Part shown: piece by piece, positions 1-7,560 of the stretch
Layout: each line of letters begins with the position of its first letter
How positions within the stretch are numbered: position 1 is the first letter of the stretch
IMG/VR virus record: IMGVR_UViG_3300006922_000094
Location: 1 to 32,799 of that record
Direction: 5' to 3' (one strand)
DNA: 32,799 bases
Origin: a virus
Made by a program: the position numbers and the translations under genes
The notes under the pieces: model-generated
What the model saw: only the letters and a program-made list of their open reading frames with translations
What the model was told of the DNA's origin: nothing
The model's database searches: none

Positions 1-119
1 AGTGTTGGTTGGGGTATTGGTTGTTCGTTACTTCCCCATACATCTATAGGTTTTAACGTTATCCTATGTGCTGAACATGAGCATAGTATGATGCAACAAA
101 TTAATATTGTGTATTTCAT
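1..119 (-). CDS. Secreted lipoprotein, truncated by left window edge
   Basis: The visible part is 39 residues, beginning MKYTILICCIILCSCSA and running off the window at base 1. It has a short basic N-terminus, a hydrophobic stretch and a lipobox-like LCSC, so Cys15 is the likely lipidated residue and the product is probably an outer- or inner-membrane lipoprotein. The start is set by an ATGA overlap with the stop of the upstream secreted protein, which implies translational coupling. Its place at the end of a holin-like cassette suggests a lysis or envelope role (inference). The rest may be the fragment at 32576-32799 if the molecule is circular. I do not recognise the family. Confidence 0.6.
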   Translation of the reverse strand, partial: MKYTILICCIILCSCSAHRITLKPIDVWGSNEQPIPQPT

Positions 120-724
120 CTTCTTAAACTTTCTTTATATTTTCTGTACTGCTCAACTTTATCTTCTGTAGGTTTCTTGTCTTTAAGCCATGCTTTTTTT
201 GCAGCATCTCCGATTAATCCTTGATATGGACATGGAGTTCCTGCATCCATCATAGCTTCAAATACATTTTTGTTTTGGCACATCAATGATATCGCTGCGA
301 CTTTCATACCTAAACCATTAAGTAACTTAGCTTTTTTTCTTATTTCACATTCATCATCTCTTATGTATGAACCAAATGATCCTGAAAACCCTATAAGTGT
401 TACACCTGCTGAAAGTGGAATGACACAACTATCTTGTCCATAAACACTCATTGATGGTGCTGATGAGGTTGCTACTGGATTTCTTTTTGCTTCGTTATTA
501 TTGTTTGTTGTGCTGTTACTAGTTGTATTACTGCTACTTCCAGATTGATAATTTGTTGTAGATTCCTGTGAGTATCCTCCAGAAATTGTTGTGTTAGTTC
601 CACTTGTTGTCGTTTGAGTATTTGTGGTTGCACCATTACTAGTGGTATCAGATACAGCACTCTCTATTGAATACATTAATATTAATATTAATAATAAAAC
701 ACATGCTGTGCAAAATATTTTCAT
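116..724 (-). CDS. Secreted protein with Ser/Thr/Asn-rich linker and Cys-containing C-terminal domain
   Basis: 202 residues. A hydrophobic segment at about residues 4-20 acts as signal peptide or membrane anchor. Residues 25-80 are low-complexity Ser, Thr, Asn and Gln, as in an extended linker. A compact C-terminal domain holds four cysteines (100, 126, 149, 165), which could form disulfides in the periplasm, followed by a charged lysine-rich tail. The start overlaps the stop of the holin-like gene by ATGA, and its own stop overlaps the next start the same way. I recall similar proteins at this place in marine phages but know no proven function. A spanin-like or other envelope-disrupting role fits the context (inference). 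Confidence 0.75.
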   Translation of the reverse strand: MKIFCTACVLLLILILMYSIESAVSDTTSNGATTNTQTTTSGTNTTISGGYSQESTTNYQSGSSSNTTSNSTTNNNNEAKRNPVATSSAPSMSVYGQDSCVIPLSAGVTLIGFSGSFGSYIRDDECEIRKKAKLLNGLGMKVAAISLMCQNKNVFEAMMDAGTPCPYQGLIGDAAKKAWLKDKKPTEDKVEQYRKYKESLRR

Positions 725-1155
725 CGTCTAACAAGACTGCCTCCAAAATATAGTCCTATGATTGAGCTAACCACATGAGTATCTAATGGTGTTATTACTA
801 GTCCAGATAGTGGTTGCCACTGTGTCATGTCAGTATCAGAACCAAATATCCAAAAACCTTGTTGAACTGTTTCAACGTATCCTACATAAATTGGTAGCGA
901 TGGATCTATAAATGGCGCCAGTTTAGGAATAATGAGTATGGCGAACACACTCATCAAAGCAATCCATCGCCGAGTATTCTTAGTGAATTGATCGGTTACT
1001 TCTCTGGCTTTGTCAAACTGTTGTGCTTGAAAGTCTGCTCTTTGCATGAGCATCTTTTGTTCTTCGGCTCTGTCTTTAGAACGTTGAGCCATAATGCTTA
1101 ACACACCACCTAGTATGGTGGATGTCAGCATTGAGAGTAGCTCCATAGGTATCAT
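721..1155 (-). CDS. Holin-like membrane protein, probably three membrane segments
   Basis: 144 residues. Hydrophobic segments lie at about residues 5-23, 64-82 and 127-141, with a charged Gln/Lys/Arg-rich helical stretch between the first two. This layout matches the three-segment holin-like proteins of many marine podoviruses, which would permeabilise the inner membrane at the end of infection. The start overlaps the previous small gene by ATGA; a second in-frame ATG three codons later is a possible alternative. The gene lies between a tiny XhlA-like protein and a secreted protein, consistent with a lysis cassette. No endolysin sits beside it, which is unusual. Holin function is inferred from topology and place, not from a clear motif. 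Confidence 0.7.
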   Translation of the reverse strand: MIPMELLSMLTSTILGGVLSIMAQRSKDRAEEQKMLMQRADFQAQQFDKAREVTDQFTKNTRRWIALMSVFAILIIPKLAPFIDPSLPIYVGYVETVQQGFWIFGSDTDMTQWQPLSGLVITPLDTHVVSSIIGLYFGGSLVRR

Positions 1156-1316
1156 GATTTATAAAAATAACCACCAACTATGGCAGCTATACCTCCAAAC
1201 CATGCAATAACTGATACAGCTCCTACACCTTTGTTCATTCTTTCTTCTAACTTTATAATTCTTTTATCCATTTGATGGAGTTGTTCCATTATCTGTGTGT
1301 TTGTTACCTGCTTCAT
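1152..1316 (-). CDS. Small coiled-coil plus membrane protein, XhlA/holin-like
   Basis: 54 residues. An amphipathic N-terminal half (about residues 5-28, heptad-like, ending KLEERMN) is followed by one glycine- and alanine-rich membrane segment (about 31-50). This is the layout of XhlA-type haemolysin/holin accessory proteins, short coiled coils tethered to the membrane by a C-terminal segment. Both ends are ATGA overlaps, with the second desaturase upstream and the larger holin-like gene downstream, so it is probably translated by coupling. It may be the holin, an antiholin or an accessory. Confidence 0.65.
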   Translation of the reverse strand: MKQVTNTQIMEQLHQMDKRIIKLEERMNKGVGAVSVIAWFGGIAAIVGGYFYKS

Positions 1317-2059
1317 TTAAATATTCTCTCTATAAAAAATGCAGGAGGATCTAACTCCCACCATTTGTGTCCATGTCTATAGTCCTTTGACTTAGTGTGA
1401 TGATAGTTATGCCAACCCTCACCCCAGCTAATCAATGAAGTCAGTGGACTGTTGACTGCTGTACAATCTGGTTTAGATTCTACTACTTTATATCCAAAAT
1501 ATTTGCTATGAGGTATAACACCAAAAGCTCCAGCCACTATATAAATACAGGCACATGGAAATGAGAATAAAAATAGTCCTAACATAGGGTTAATTGTGTA
1601 CAAAATAAGTACGTATGTAAATAGTAAAGCCCAGTAATTCCTAGTAATAAACATATAATCCTTGTCTTTGAGGATGTCTTTAACCATTACTTTAGGTACA
1701 GTTATTGGATCATATAGGGTAAGCCATGCTCTCAAATACCCTATTCTAGCTGGTGATTGGTTGTCATCTACAGGATGTCCAGAGTATTTATGATGGTATC
1801 TATGTTGGGCTGTCCATGATAGCGGACTACCAAATGCTGATATGATGGTTAGGTATTTTAGAATCTTAGCTTTGATGGGTGTAGTTTCAAATGCCCTATG
1901 GCTCATAAATCTATGTATAGCTATATTAGTTGAGAATATATTTACAAATCCCCACCCTAGTATCCCATATATTATATATTCAGGATAAGTAAAACATGCC
2001 CAGATAGATATTAATACATTAATAAGTGCTAGTAACTGTACTTTGATTGCATGTTTCAT
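1313..2059 (-). CDS. Membrane fatty-acid desaturase (acyl-CoA Delta9-type), copy 2
   Basis: 248 residues. All three histidine boxes of membrane di-iron desaturases are present: HRFMSH at 49-54, HRYHH at 86-90, and HNYHH at 217-221 within GEGWHNYHH. The C-terminus has the KWWELDPP-type ending common in stearoyl-CoA/Delta9 desaturases. Hydrophobic segments at about 8-45, 65-82 and 142-180 fit a polytopic membrane enzyme. The family uses O2 and two electrons to put a double bond into an acyl chain. The protein is shorter than typical bacterial members but intact. It starts in an ATGA overlap with the first desaturase and ends in one with the XhlA-like gene. I infer a host-derived metabolic gene that changes membrane lipid unsaturation; the acyl carrier and bond position cannot be read from sequence. 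Confidence 0.9.
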   Translation of the reverse strand: MKHAIKVQLLALINVLISIWACFTYPEYIIYGILGWGFVNIFSTNIAIHRFMSHRAFETTPIKAKILKYLTIISAFGSPLSWTAQHRYHHKYSGHPVDDNQSPARIGYLRAWLTLYDPITVPKVMVKDILKDKDYMFITRNYWALLFTYVLILYTINPMLGLFLFSFPCACIYIVAGAFGVIPHSKYFGYKVVESKPDCTAVNSPLTSLISWGEGWHNYHHTKSKDYRHGHKWWELDPPAFFIERIFK

Positions 2060-2739
2060 GTCCAGCCAAACCTTTTAACTAACCATACACAGGGATCAAA
2101 CTTGCAATGTTTAAGCTGTGGCTTTATGTGATGTTGTTTATGAAATGATTCTGAAAATGCTACAGGATACATATAAGGTACATCTTTTACCTTGCCCAGA
2201 TGACACATAATACCTGTAACTGTCATCACCCAAAAGGTTGTCATAGCTACTGCTGTTGCCCACATCAAAAATAAATCTGTAGATAAGACTAAGAAAAGAA
2301 CAGCATTAAACATGTATACCAAACTTGTTTCATTTTTAGTTAAAAATAATTGCCATTTATTTCTTAGTCTATCTCCACACAAACTTAGATCATAATCTTG
2401 CTCGTGTGTTCTAAATATAATATTAAACCAGTTTTTGTACTTAGGACTATGAGGATCTTTATTTGTGTCTGAATGTTTATGGTGGTTTCTATGCCATGCA
2501 CTATAAGATATTGGTGTACCTATCAATGCAGTCATAGATACTACACTCATTATGTTTTGAAACCATACAGGTGGATTCCAAAGATTGTGTGTAGCCCATC
2601 TGTGTATAAACAAGCTCATAGTAAATTCTAGTAGAAAGTAAAACAGTATGTATGTATATAAAAGTTGTAGCCATGATAGTGCTACAAAAGAATACAAGGC
2701 TAATCCAAAATAGAATATGTATAAAAGACTAAGTGCCAC
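2056..2739 (-). CDS. Membrane fatty-acid desaturase family protein, copy 1 (divergent)
   Basis: 227 residues from a GTG start, one base past the upstream stop with a weak GGGA ahead. Histidine boxes are HRWATH at 46-51, HRNHH at 83-87 and HKQHH at 200-204. Membrane stretches lie at about 3-43 and 140-178. The third box sits in SESFHKQHH instead of the usual GEGWHN or GESWHN, and the C-terminal tail is more divergent than in the second copy. The two neighbours are clearly different in sequence, so this is either an old duplication or two separate acquisitions. Residues that would bind the di-iron centre are present, so activity is plausible. The ATGA overlap with copy 2 implies coupled synthesis, perhaps a two-step or heteromeric desaturation. 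Confidence 0.87.
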   Translation of the reverse strand: MALSLLYIFYFGLALYSFVALSWLQLLYTYILFYFLLEFTMSLFIHRWATHNLWNPPVWFQNIMSVVSMTALIGTPISYSAWHRNHHKHSDTNKDPHSPKYKNWFNIIFRTHEQDYDLSLCGDRLRNKWQLFLTKNETSLVYMFNAVLFLVLSTDLFLMWATAVAMTTFWVMTVTGIMCHLGKVKDVPYMYPVAFSESFHKQHHIKPQLKHCKFDPCVWLVKRFGWT

Positions 2740-2740
2740 A

Positions 2741-3244
2741 TTAGTATTCCCATGTCATAACTTTAGTTCTATCATCTAAAGCTTCTGTAGGTGTTTCACT
2801 TAGTGTTCCTAAACAAAGACCATCTGTAGTTGCTTGTGTAAAGTAGTTATCAATCCTAGAATCTACAACACATTCTAATGCAAACTTAGTACCACCTAAT
2901 GATTGAATCCAATCTTTATTAGCTTGATGAAACTCAGATGTCCATGTCCATGATTTACTGTTATTAATTTTGCCCACTAAGGCAACTATCCATGTATATG
3001 TGTTGTCTTGAAACTTTCCATGAATATACATACAAGGTGTTCCATCTTTAGCAATAATTATATTTTTCATACTGCTATAGTTTTGTTCATTTAATAATGA
3101 AATAATAATTTGTTTTTTTTCATCATCTGTTTCATCAGTAAAAACTATAGTTCCACTATTTATATCTTCAAGACTGTCTACATATAAAGAATTAAATGTA
3201 TCATCTATTGGGAATGTGTCTACTTCTGTAAATGTATAGCTCAT
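2741..3244 (-). CDS. Tail-region protein of unknown function
   Basis: 167 residues, acidic in the N-terminal third, with no signal peptide or membrane segment. The middle part (around 64-115: CMYIHGKF, WIVALVGKI, SWTWTSEFHQAN) and the C-terminal half look like mixed alpha/beta sequence. I faintly recall small acetyltransferase-fold proteins placed after tail-fibre genes in marine phages, but no acetyl-CoA-binding motif is clear. It shares one base with the upstream adhesin-like gene (TAATG-type stop/start) and directly precedes the desaturases. A role in tail-tip assembly or modification is inferred from position only. Confidence 0.6.
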   Translation of the reverse strand: MSYTFTEVDTFPIDDTFNSLYVDSLEDINSGTIVFTDETDDEKKQIIISLLNEQNYSSMKNIIIAKDGTPCMYIHGKFQDNTYTWIVALVGKINNSKSWTWTSEFHQANKDWIQSLGGTKFALECVVDSRIDNYFTQATTDGLCLGTLSETPTEALDDRTKVMTWEY

Positions 3245-3858
3245 TATGTTAATTTAAAGTTAGTTGTTTGCCCGTTTACAAATATACCTGTTACATTATT
3301 GCCGTTAGCATCTTTTAATGCTCCTGTATAAGCATTTACACCACTAAAATTATCGTGAGCTGTGACATCTGCTCTTAAAAGTGTGCCTACTGTACTTCCT
3401 TTTGTTAAAACTAATTTTGTCCAACCTGTCCAACTATAATTACTAACCATAAAGGTTAAAGCATGATTAGAAGTAGTTGAAGTACCACCTGTTCTAACAT
3501 TCTTAACAGTTCTATTTGCACTTGATATAGAATTATTTGCTATGCTTCCATAAGAAGTACCACCTGTTCCTGTGCCATCACTAAATCCATGTTCATGTAA
3601 CCCTAATTTAGCATCTCTTGTTCTAAAACCTGCTGTTATTGTAGTTTCTAGTAATACAACTTCTGCAACAGAGCCATAAAAACTTGATGCTAATGAAATC
3701 TGTCCTGATGTAGGAATAGTGACACTACTAGCATTTTGTACTCCTGATGGAACATTACTTCCACCTGAATAATACTCTGACATTGAATGTGGTTGTGAGC
3801 CACCAAACTCTGTAGCTAAATCACTAAGACTAACTGCACCTGATGATACTATAGCCAT
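3244..3858 (-). CDS. Tail-tip/adhesin-like structural protein
   Basis: 204 residues, rich in Gly, Ser and Thr. The N-terminus (AVSLSDLATEFGG, then HSMSEYYSGG, and ISLASSFYG near residue 60) is a module I know from marine phage tail proteins, where it probably attaches a variable C-terminal domain to the tail. The rest is beta-rich with no enzyme motif. It overlaps both neighbours by one base, within a string of small tail-tip genes after the fibre. Likely a virion surface or receptor-binding accessory protein. Confidence 0.7.
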   Translation of the reverse strand: MAIVSSGAVSLSDLATEFGGSQPHSMSEYYSGGSNVPSGVQNASSVTIPTSGQISLASSFYGSVAEVVLLETTITAGFRTRDAKLGLHEHGFSDGTGTGGTSYGSIANNSISSANRTVKNVRTGGTSTTSNHALTFMVSNYSWTGWTKLVLTKGSTVGTLLRADVTAHDNFSGVNAYTGALKDANGNNVTGIFVNGQTTNFKLT

Positions 3859-4100
3859 TAGACTGTACCGAATGCAGTTACATCACCTACACACGTTAGA
3901 TTGCCTGAAGCATCTAACTTCATTTTGTTTGTGCCACCTGTTGCAAAAAATAGTACACCACCTGATTCAGTAATAGTCCAACCATTAAGAACGACAGTAG
4001 TTCCTGTACTTGCAGGTAAAGTAAGGGTATTCGTTCCTGCTTCTGCAGGTACATCAACTGTTACTTGTCCACTCGTGCTTCCTTTAATTACTAATGCCAT
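3858..4100 (-). CDS. Short fibre-module protein
   Basis: 80 residues in two standard fibre modules: an N-terminal TLTLPASTGT-type segment (about 26-35) and a C-terminal KMKLDASGNL-type segment (about 59-68) ending DVTAFGTV. Both modules normally occur inside long marine phage fibres. Here they stand alone as a complete small gene with its own start, so it may be a separate trimeric tail-tip piece or a remnant of a longer fibre. Its stop lies three bases before the next gene. Confidence 0.65.
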   Translation of the reverse strand: MALVIKGSTSGQVTVDVPAEAGTNTLTLPASTGTTVVLNGWTITESGGVLFFATGGTNKMKLDASGNLTCVGDVTAFGTV

Positions 4101-4103
4101 AAC

Positions 4104-4373
4104 TTATTCCTTTGGGTATTTATCTTTTATTGCTTTAATTGTTGCTTTCCAATTATCTATACCATTGTGATAAATGTCATCTAGTTGGTCTACAATACTT
4201 GGATACTCTTTTCTTCTATTATCTTGTGCTTCGATTTCAGTATATTTAGCTTCGATATCTGCTTTCGATATAGGTGTAGTTCCATTTAACCATTCTATTG
4301 AATCGTAATCTTCACTCTTGTAAATAAATTCAGCACTTGGGTTTATTAATTTTATTGCTTTGCCTAACTTCAT
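4104..4373 (-). CDS. Tail-fibre assembly/chaperone-like small protein
   Basis: 89 residues, charged and mostly helical. It contains WLNGTTPISKADIEAK (about 29-44) and a C-terminal segment DQLDDIYHNGIDNWKATIKA (about 63-82). This arrangement is familiar from small proteins beside tail-fibre genes in marine phages, usually annotated XkdW-like or tail-fibre assembly. Overlap of four bases with the upstream adhesin-like gene. A chaperone or accessory role in fibre folding is inferred from family context. Confidence 0.65.
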   Translation of the reverse strand: MKLGKAIKLINPSAEFIYKSEDYDSIEWLNGTTPISKADIEAKYTEIEAQDNRRKEYPSIVDQLDDIYHNGIDNWKATIKAIKDKYPKE

Positions 4374-4846
4374 GCTACTACCTCTAATAATATTAATGCA
4401 GACATAGAACCTGTACCTACTAAAGTAAGAGTATTACCATTTTCTGTTTTGCCATGTAGTGTATAAGTCGTTGCTGATGTTGTTGAGGGTGAATCTACAA
4501 AAGTAAATGAAGTTCCAACATTATGATTTGAAGTATCTTGTTCTCTTGTTAAAGAACTCCCACCATTTAATTCTGTTGTTGCTCCACCACTTATTGCTCT
4601 GCTTAAACATAAGTTTGCACGACCACCATCTGTAACTTCTATTACACCATTATATATGCAAATAATTTTATTAGATGAATTTGTTGGTGTTATAGAAGCA
4701 TTTAGAGTTAGACTGCCATAAGATGTAGAAGCCACACTTCTGTTGGAGGAATCAGTAGCTGAAATCATTTGAACAATAGCACCATCAAAATCAGGTGTTA
4801 ATATATCTGTATTACTTGCTCTTGTACCATGTAATGTAATTGCCAT
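4370..4846 (-). CDS. Beta-rich tail-tip/adhesin protein
   Basis: 158 residues, almost entirely beta-forming Ser/Thr/Gly-rich sequence, with SITPTNSSNKIICIYNG around 51-67 and a C-terminal hydrophobic strand SALILLEVV. The pattern (test value, then TPT.SSNKI) is a recurrent jelly-roll-like module in marine phage tail proteins. No catalytic motif. It shares one base with the upstream XkdW-like gene. Probably displayed on the tail tip and contacting the host surface (inference). Confidence 0.65.
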   Translation of the reverse strand: MAITLHGTRASNTDILTPDFDGAIVQMISATDSSNRSVASTSYGSLTLNASITPTNSSNKIICIYNGVIEVTDGGRANLCLSRAISGGATTELNGGSSLTREQDTSNHNVGTSFTFVDSPSTTSATTYTLHGKTENGNTLTLVGTGSMSALILLEVVA

Positions 4847-5010
4847 TATGCTAATTCCTCATCTGTTGGTTGTGTTTCGGTTGGGTGATTCCATGATTTA
4901 ATATAATCGCCTTTACCGTCACTATCATTTTGCACAATAATGTTTTCTACAAAATCTGCATCTGTAACATTTGGTCTTACTGATTTAATCTTTTCTACTA
5001 AAGTTGCCAT
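4846..5010 (-). CDS. XkdW-like small tail-assembly protein
   Basis: 54 residues. N-terminal helix MATLVEKIKSVRPNVTDADF, then DGKGDYIKSWNHPTETQPTDEEL, which closely resembles the end of XkdW-type proteins of PBSX-like phages (a short strand, then a proline-containing PT.EEL tail). These small proteins usually sit next to fibre genes and may assist assembly. The stop overlaps the next start as TAATG. The start lies one base after the upstream stop, with an AAGGAG-type ribosome site just before. Confidence 0.7.
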   Translation of the reverse strand: MATLVEKIKSVRPNVTDADFVENIIVQNDSDGKGDYIKSWNHPTETQPTDEELA

Positions 5011-5011
5011 A

Positions 5012-5545
5012 TTAACTCCTTACATAATGTGCTTGAAACCAATTGTCAGCTTCTGTTGCCTCGAAAGATGTACCTGATGTGTAAGCATAACACTCATAAT
5101 AATCATCTCCATCCGTATAAACTAAAACATTTAATCTTGGATATTTCATTCCCTCTACAATGCTTCTTCTATATACTGCTCCATTTTTATAAAGAGCAAT
5201 AGCATTAGTTGTTGAAGATGCTCCTCTACAACCCATACTAAACATATAGTATCCTGGTACTGTAGGTGTAAATCTGTAGTTTGTTGTATTATCATACTTA
5301 GAATCTGTATCCCACATTTCTGTTGCACAAGCCATCTTAGTATAAGTAGCACTTGAAACAGATTGGTTAGATGAAATTCTTGCACTAAAACTTGGCTGTA
5401 CTGATGCGATATTAGTTGCACTTACATTACCACTAGCATCCATTGACATTTTAGTAACACCATTAGATTGAAAATCTATAGCACCACTTGTATCTGATAC
5501 AAACTTTAATCCGTCTGATGTATCTGCATTAATCTTAACTGTCAT
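5012..5545 (-). CDS. Tail protein with C1q/TNF-like jelly-roll domain
   Basis: 177 residues. The N-terminal part (about 1-45) is a fibre stalk module (GLKFVSDTSG, then KMSMDASGN). From about residue 50 a C1q-like fold is suggested: FSARISSNQSV, then KYDNTTNYRFTPTVPGYYMF at about 83-102, with the strand order and Pro-Gly-Tyr signature of C1q/TNF jelly rolls. These trimerise and bind surface ligands. It starts inside the end of the fibre gene by a four-base overlap. Likely a receptor-binding tip or collar protein. Confidence 0.7.
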   Translation of the reverse strand: MTVKINADTSDGLKFVSDTSGAIDFQSNGVTKMSMDASGNVSATNIASVQPSFSARISSNQSVSSATYTKMACATEMWDTDSKYDNTTNYRFTPTVPGYYMFSMGCRGASSTTNAIALYKNGAVYRRSIVEGMKYPRLNVLVYTDGDDYYECYAYTSGTSFEATEADNWFQAHYVRS

Positions 5546-7557
5546 AGTATTACTAACCTCTCTCCTGACGGAATACTTACTGTAACTCCGCTGTTAATCG
5601 TTAATGGTCCAACACACATAGCTGATTTGCCAGTTGATAAAGTATAGTTTGTTGTAACCACTCTTTCGTTTTCAACGAACACTTCGTCTCCACCAGCTCC
5701 TGTTGCTCCGGCTGCCGCAGCTGCCGCCCATTTTAAACCTGTTGCTTCACTACTATCTGCTGTAAGAACATAATTATTTGTGCCTACAGAAAGTGCTGAT
5801 GGGTTTCCAGATCCATCCCCTGCTAATAAATGTCCTTTAGTAGACATATCGACAGCTGTAATTGCTCCTGTGCCATTACCAATCAAAGCTCCATTTGCTG
5901 TTAAGCTTGTAGCTCCAGTACCACCGCTACTTACTCCAAGCGTGGCTGATAGTCCTGCTGCTGTTCCAGAAGTATTTTGATTACCTGCTGTATTTACACC
6001 AGCTAAATCAATATTGCCTGTGCCATCGAATGAAACTCCACCGATGTTTCTTGCAGTTTCAAGAGCCGTAGCTGTTGCTGCATTTCCTGTACAAGAACCT
6101 GAACTACCTGAAGTGTTACCAGTTACATTGCCTGTCAATGCACCTACAAAAGATGTAGCTGTAAGAGCACCTGAGCTAGAGTTAAATGTTAAATTTGTTC
6201 CTGATTTTGGTGCAAGGTTACCTGTAGCACCTGTTGTAAACAACACATTACAACTAGTATCTGTTGATTCATCAGCTACTGTAACCAAACTAGAAGCATC
6301 TGATATTCCTACCCAAGCGGAGCCATTATAAAATTTTAATAAATTATCTGATGAATTATAAAATAAATCGCCGTCATCAAGTGAAGATGATGGATCGCTA
6401 GAACCTATGCGATATTGATTAGCAAATGTATTTACTGAGCTTAGATTAGTAGCTACTGTGTTTATGTTTGTAATACCACCAGCAACAGTATTAATATTAC
6501 TTGCATTTGATACTACTAAATTTATGTTTGATGAGTTATCTGCAACACTTGTTACATTACTAGATATACCAGCTACTGTATTTACATTAGCTTTTATGGC
6601 TTCTAGGGCATTTAAATCACTTACAAAATCGGTTGTTGCTAACTGATTTAAATCCGATACAAAATCAGATGTTGCTAATAAATTGAGGTCTGTAACTATA
6701 TCAGAAGTTGCTAATGTATTTACATCAGATACAAAATCTGCTGTTACTAATGACATATCTGTTACAAAATCAGAAGTAACTAATGACATATCAGTTGCAA
6801 AGTCAGACGTAATTAGTGAGGCTTTACCAGCTACAGTAGTTACGTTTGATGCTATTCCAGCCACACTTGTAACATCGGATGATATTCCAGCAACAGTTGT
6901 AACGTTACTTGAAATACCAGCTACAGTTGTTACGTTGCTGTTGTTTCCAGCAACTGTTGTTACATTGCTAGCAATACCAGATACAGTCGTTACATCGCTA
7001 GATATTCCAGCAATTGTAGTTACATCAGTCGATGCAATGCTAGTTTCTGCATCACCATCGCTGTTAAACGTTAATACTTTAGATGCTCTGCTTGCTTTTG
7101 CAGGTAGTGTTACTGTTGCAGATATTGAATCAGTATCTAATAATTTTACCGACCTATCTGATTGTTGGTCGATATCAGCTAATTTTGCGTATATTTTATC
7201 TAAATCTGTGTTAAGTGAGGTTACATCAAACGATCCAGTTGTTGGAAAATCTGATGTTCTTTCTATGGAAATGTCACGTATAATAGTGATGATATCACCA
7301 GCACTAGCTCCACTACTACCCAAAGTAATAGTACCACCAGCACCAAACTCATAAGCACTATCACTGCTACTCGCAGTTCCTGTAATGGAATATTGAGAAG
7401 CTGACGATGGAGATGCGTTATAAGTAAGTAAAGACGTTCCATTATATACTTTTATATCATTTGTAGTAAAAAACTCAAATGGTATAGTAAATGCTGTTTG
7501 ACTAGCGGTAGCTGTATAGCTAACTCTAGGCGTGTTTTTTGCTGTTAATATTGTCAT
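5542..7557 (-). CDS. Tail fibre with T7 gp17-type N-terminal attachment domain
   Basis: 671 residues. Residues 1-140 are the T7 gp17-like domain that docks the fibre on the tail (YTATASQTAFTIPFEFF, then DVTSLNTDLDKIYAKLADI). Residues about 178-247 are seven near-copies of a ten-residue VTTVAGISSN-type repeat, and 248-320 are 11- to 13-residue SDFVTDMSL-type repeats, probably a beta-helical or coiled shaft. Further modules are a DGDLFYNSSDNLLKFYNGSAW segment (396-415), a TGNVTGN/ATALETARNIGGVSFDGTGNI region (475-516), an SSGGTGAT block (543-550) and a C-terminal INSGVTVSIPSG tip (654-665). It starts three bases after the gp16-like stop. Host recognition is the expected role. Confidence 0.92.
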   Translation of the reverse strand: MTILTAKNTPRVSYTATASQTAFTIPFEFFTTNDIKVYNGTSLLTYNASPSSASQYSITGTASSSDSAYEFGAGGTITLGSSGASAGDIITIIRDISIERTSDFPTTGSFDVTSLNTDLDKIYAKLADIDQQSDRSVKLLDTDSISATVTLPAKASRASKVLTFNSDGDAETSIASTDVTTIAGISSDVTTVSGIASNVTTVAGNNSNVTTVAGISSNVTTVAGISSDVTSVAGIASNVTTVAGKASLITSDFATDMSLVTSDFVTDMSLVTADFVSDVNTLATSDIVTDLNLLATSDFVSDLNQLATTDFVSDLNALEAIKANVNTVAGISSNVTSVADNSSNINLVVSNASNINTVAGGITNINTVATNLSSVNTFANQYRIGSSDPSSSLDDGDLFYNSSDNLLKFYNGSAWVGISDASSLVTVADESTDTSCNVLFTTGATGNLAPKSGTNLTFNSSSGALTATSFVGALTGNVTGNTSGSSGSCTGNAATATALETARNIGGVSFDGTGNIDLAGVNTAGNQNTSGTAAGLSATLGVSSGGTGATSLTANGALIGNGTGAITAVDMSTKGHLLAGDGSGNPSALSVGTNNYVLTADSSEATGLKWAAAAAAGATGAGGDEVFVENERVVTTNYTLSTGKSAMCVGPLTINSGVTVSIPSGERLVIL
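6598..7026 (-). repeat. Coding tandem repeats in tail-fibre shaft (30-bp and 33-39-bp units)
   Basis: At 6817-7026 there are seven diverged 30-base units encoding VTTVAGISSN-like decapeptides. At 6598-6816 there are 33- to 39-base units encoding SDFVTDMSL-like peptides. Both keep the fibre reading frame, so copy number could change without breaking the gene. Confidence 0.85.
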
Positions 7558-7560
7558 TTG

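Noticed and set aside
5155-5421. Minus-strand frame within the C1q-like gene
   Set aside because: Alternative frame of a well-supported gene, without a ribosome site or family resemblance.
6598-7026. Possible CRISPR array from regular 30-base repeats
   Set aside because: Repeats are contiguous, diverged, without unique spacers, and keep the fibre reading frame.
6683-7354. Long plus-strand frame opposite the tail fibre (also 5780-5980, 6014-6331, 6458-6646)
   Set aside because: It mirrors the low-complexity repeats of the fibre gene, has no ribosome site and no recognisable motif, and lies antisense to a clear gene.
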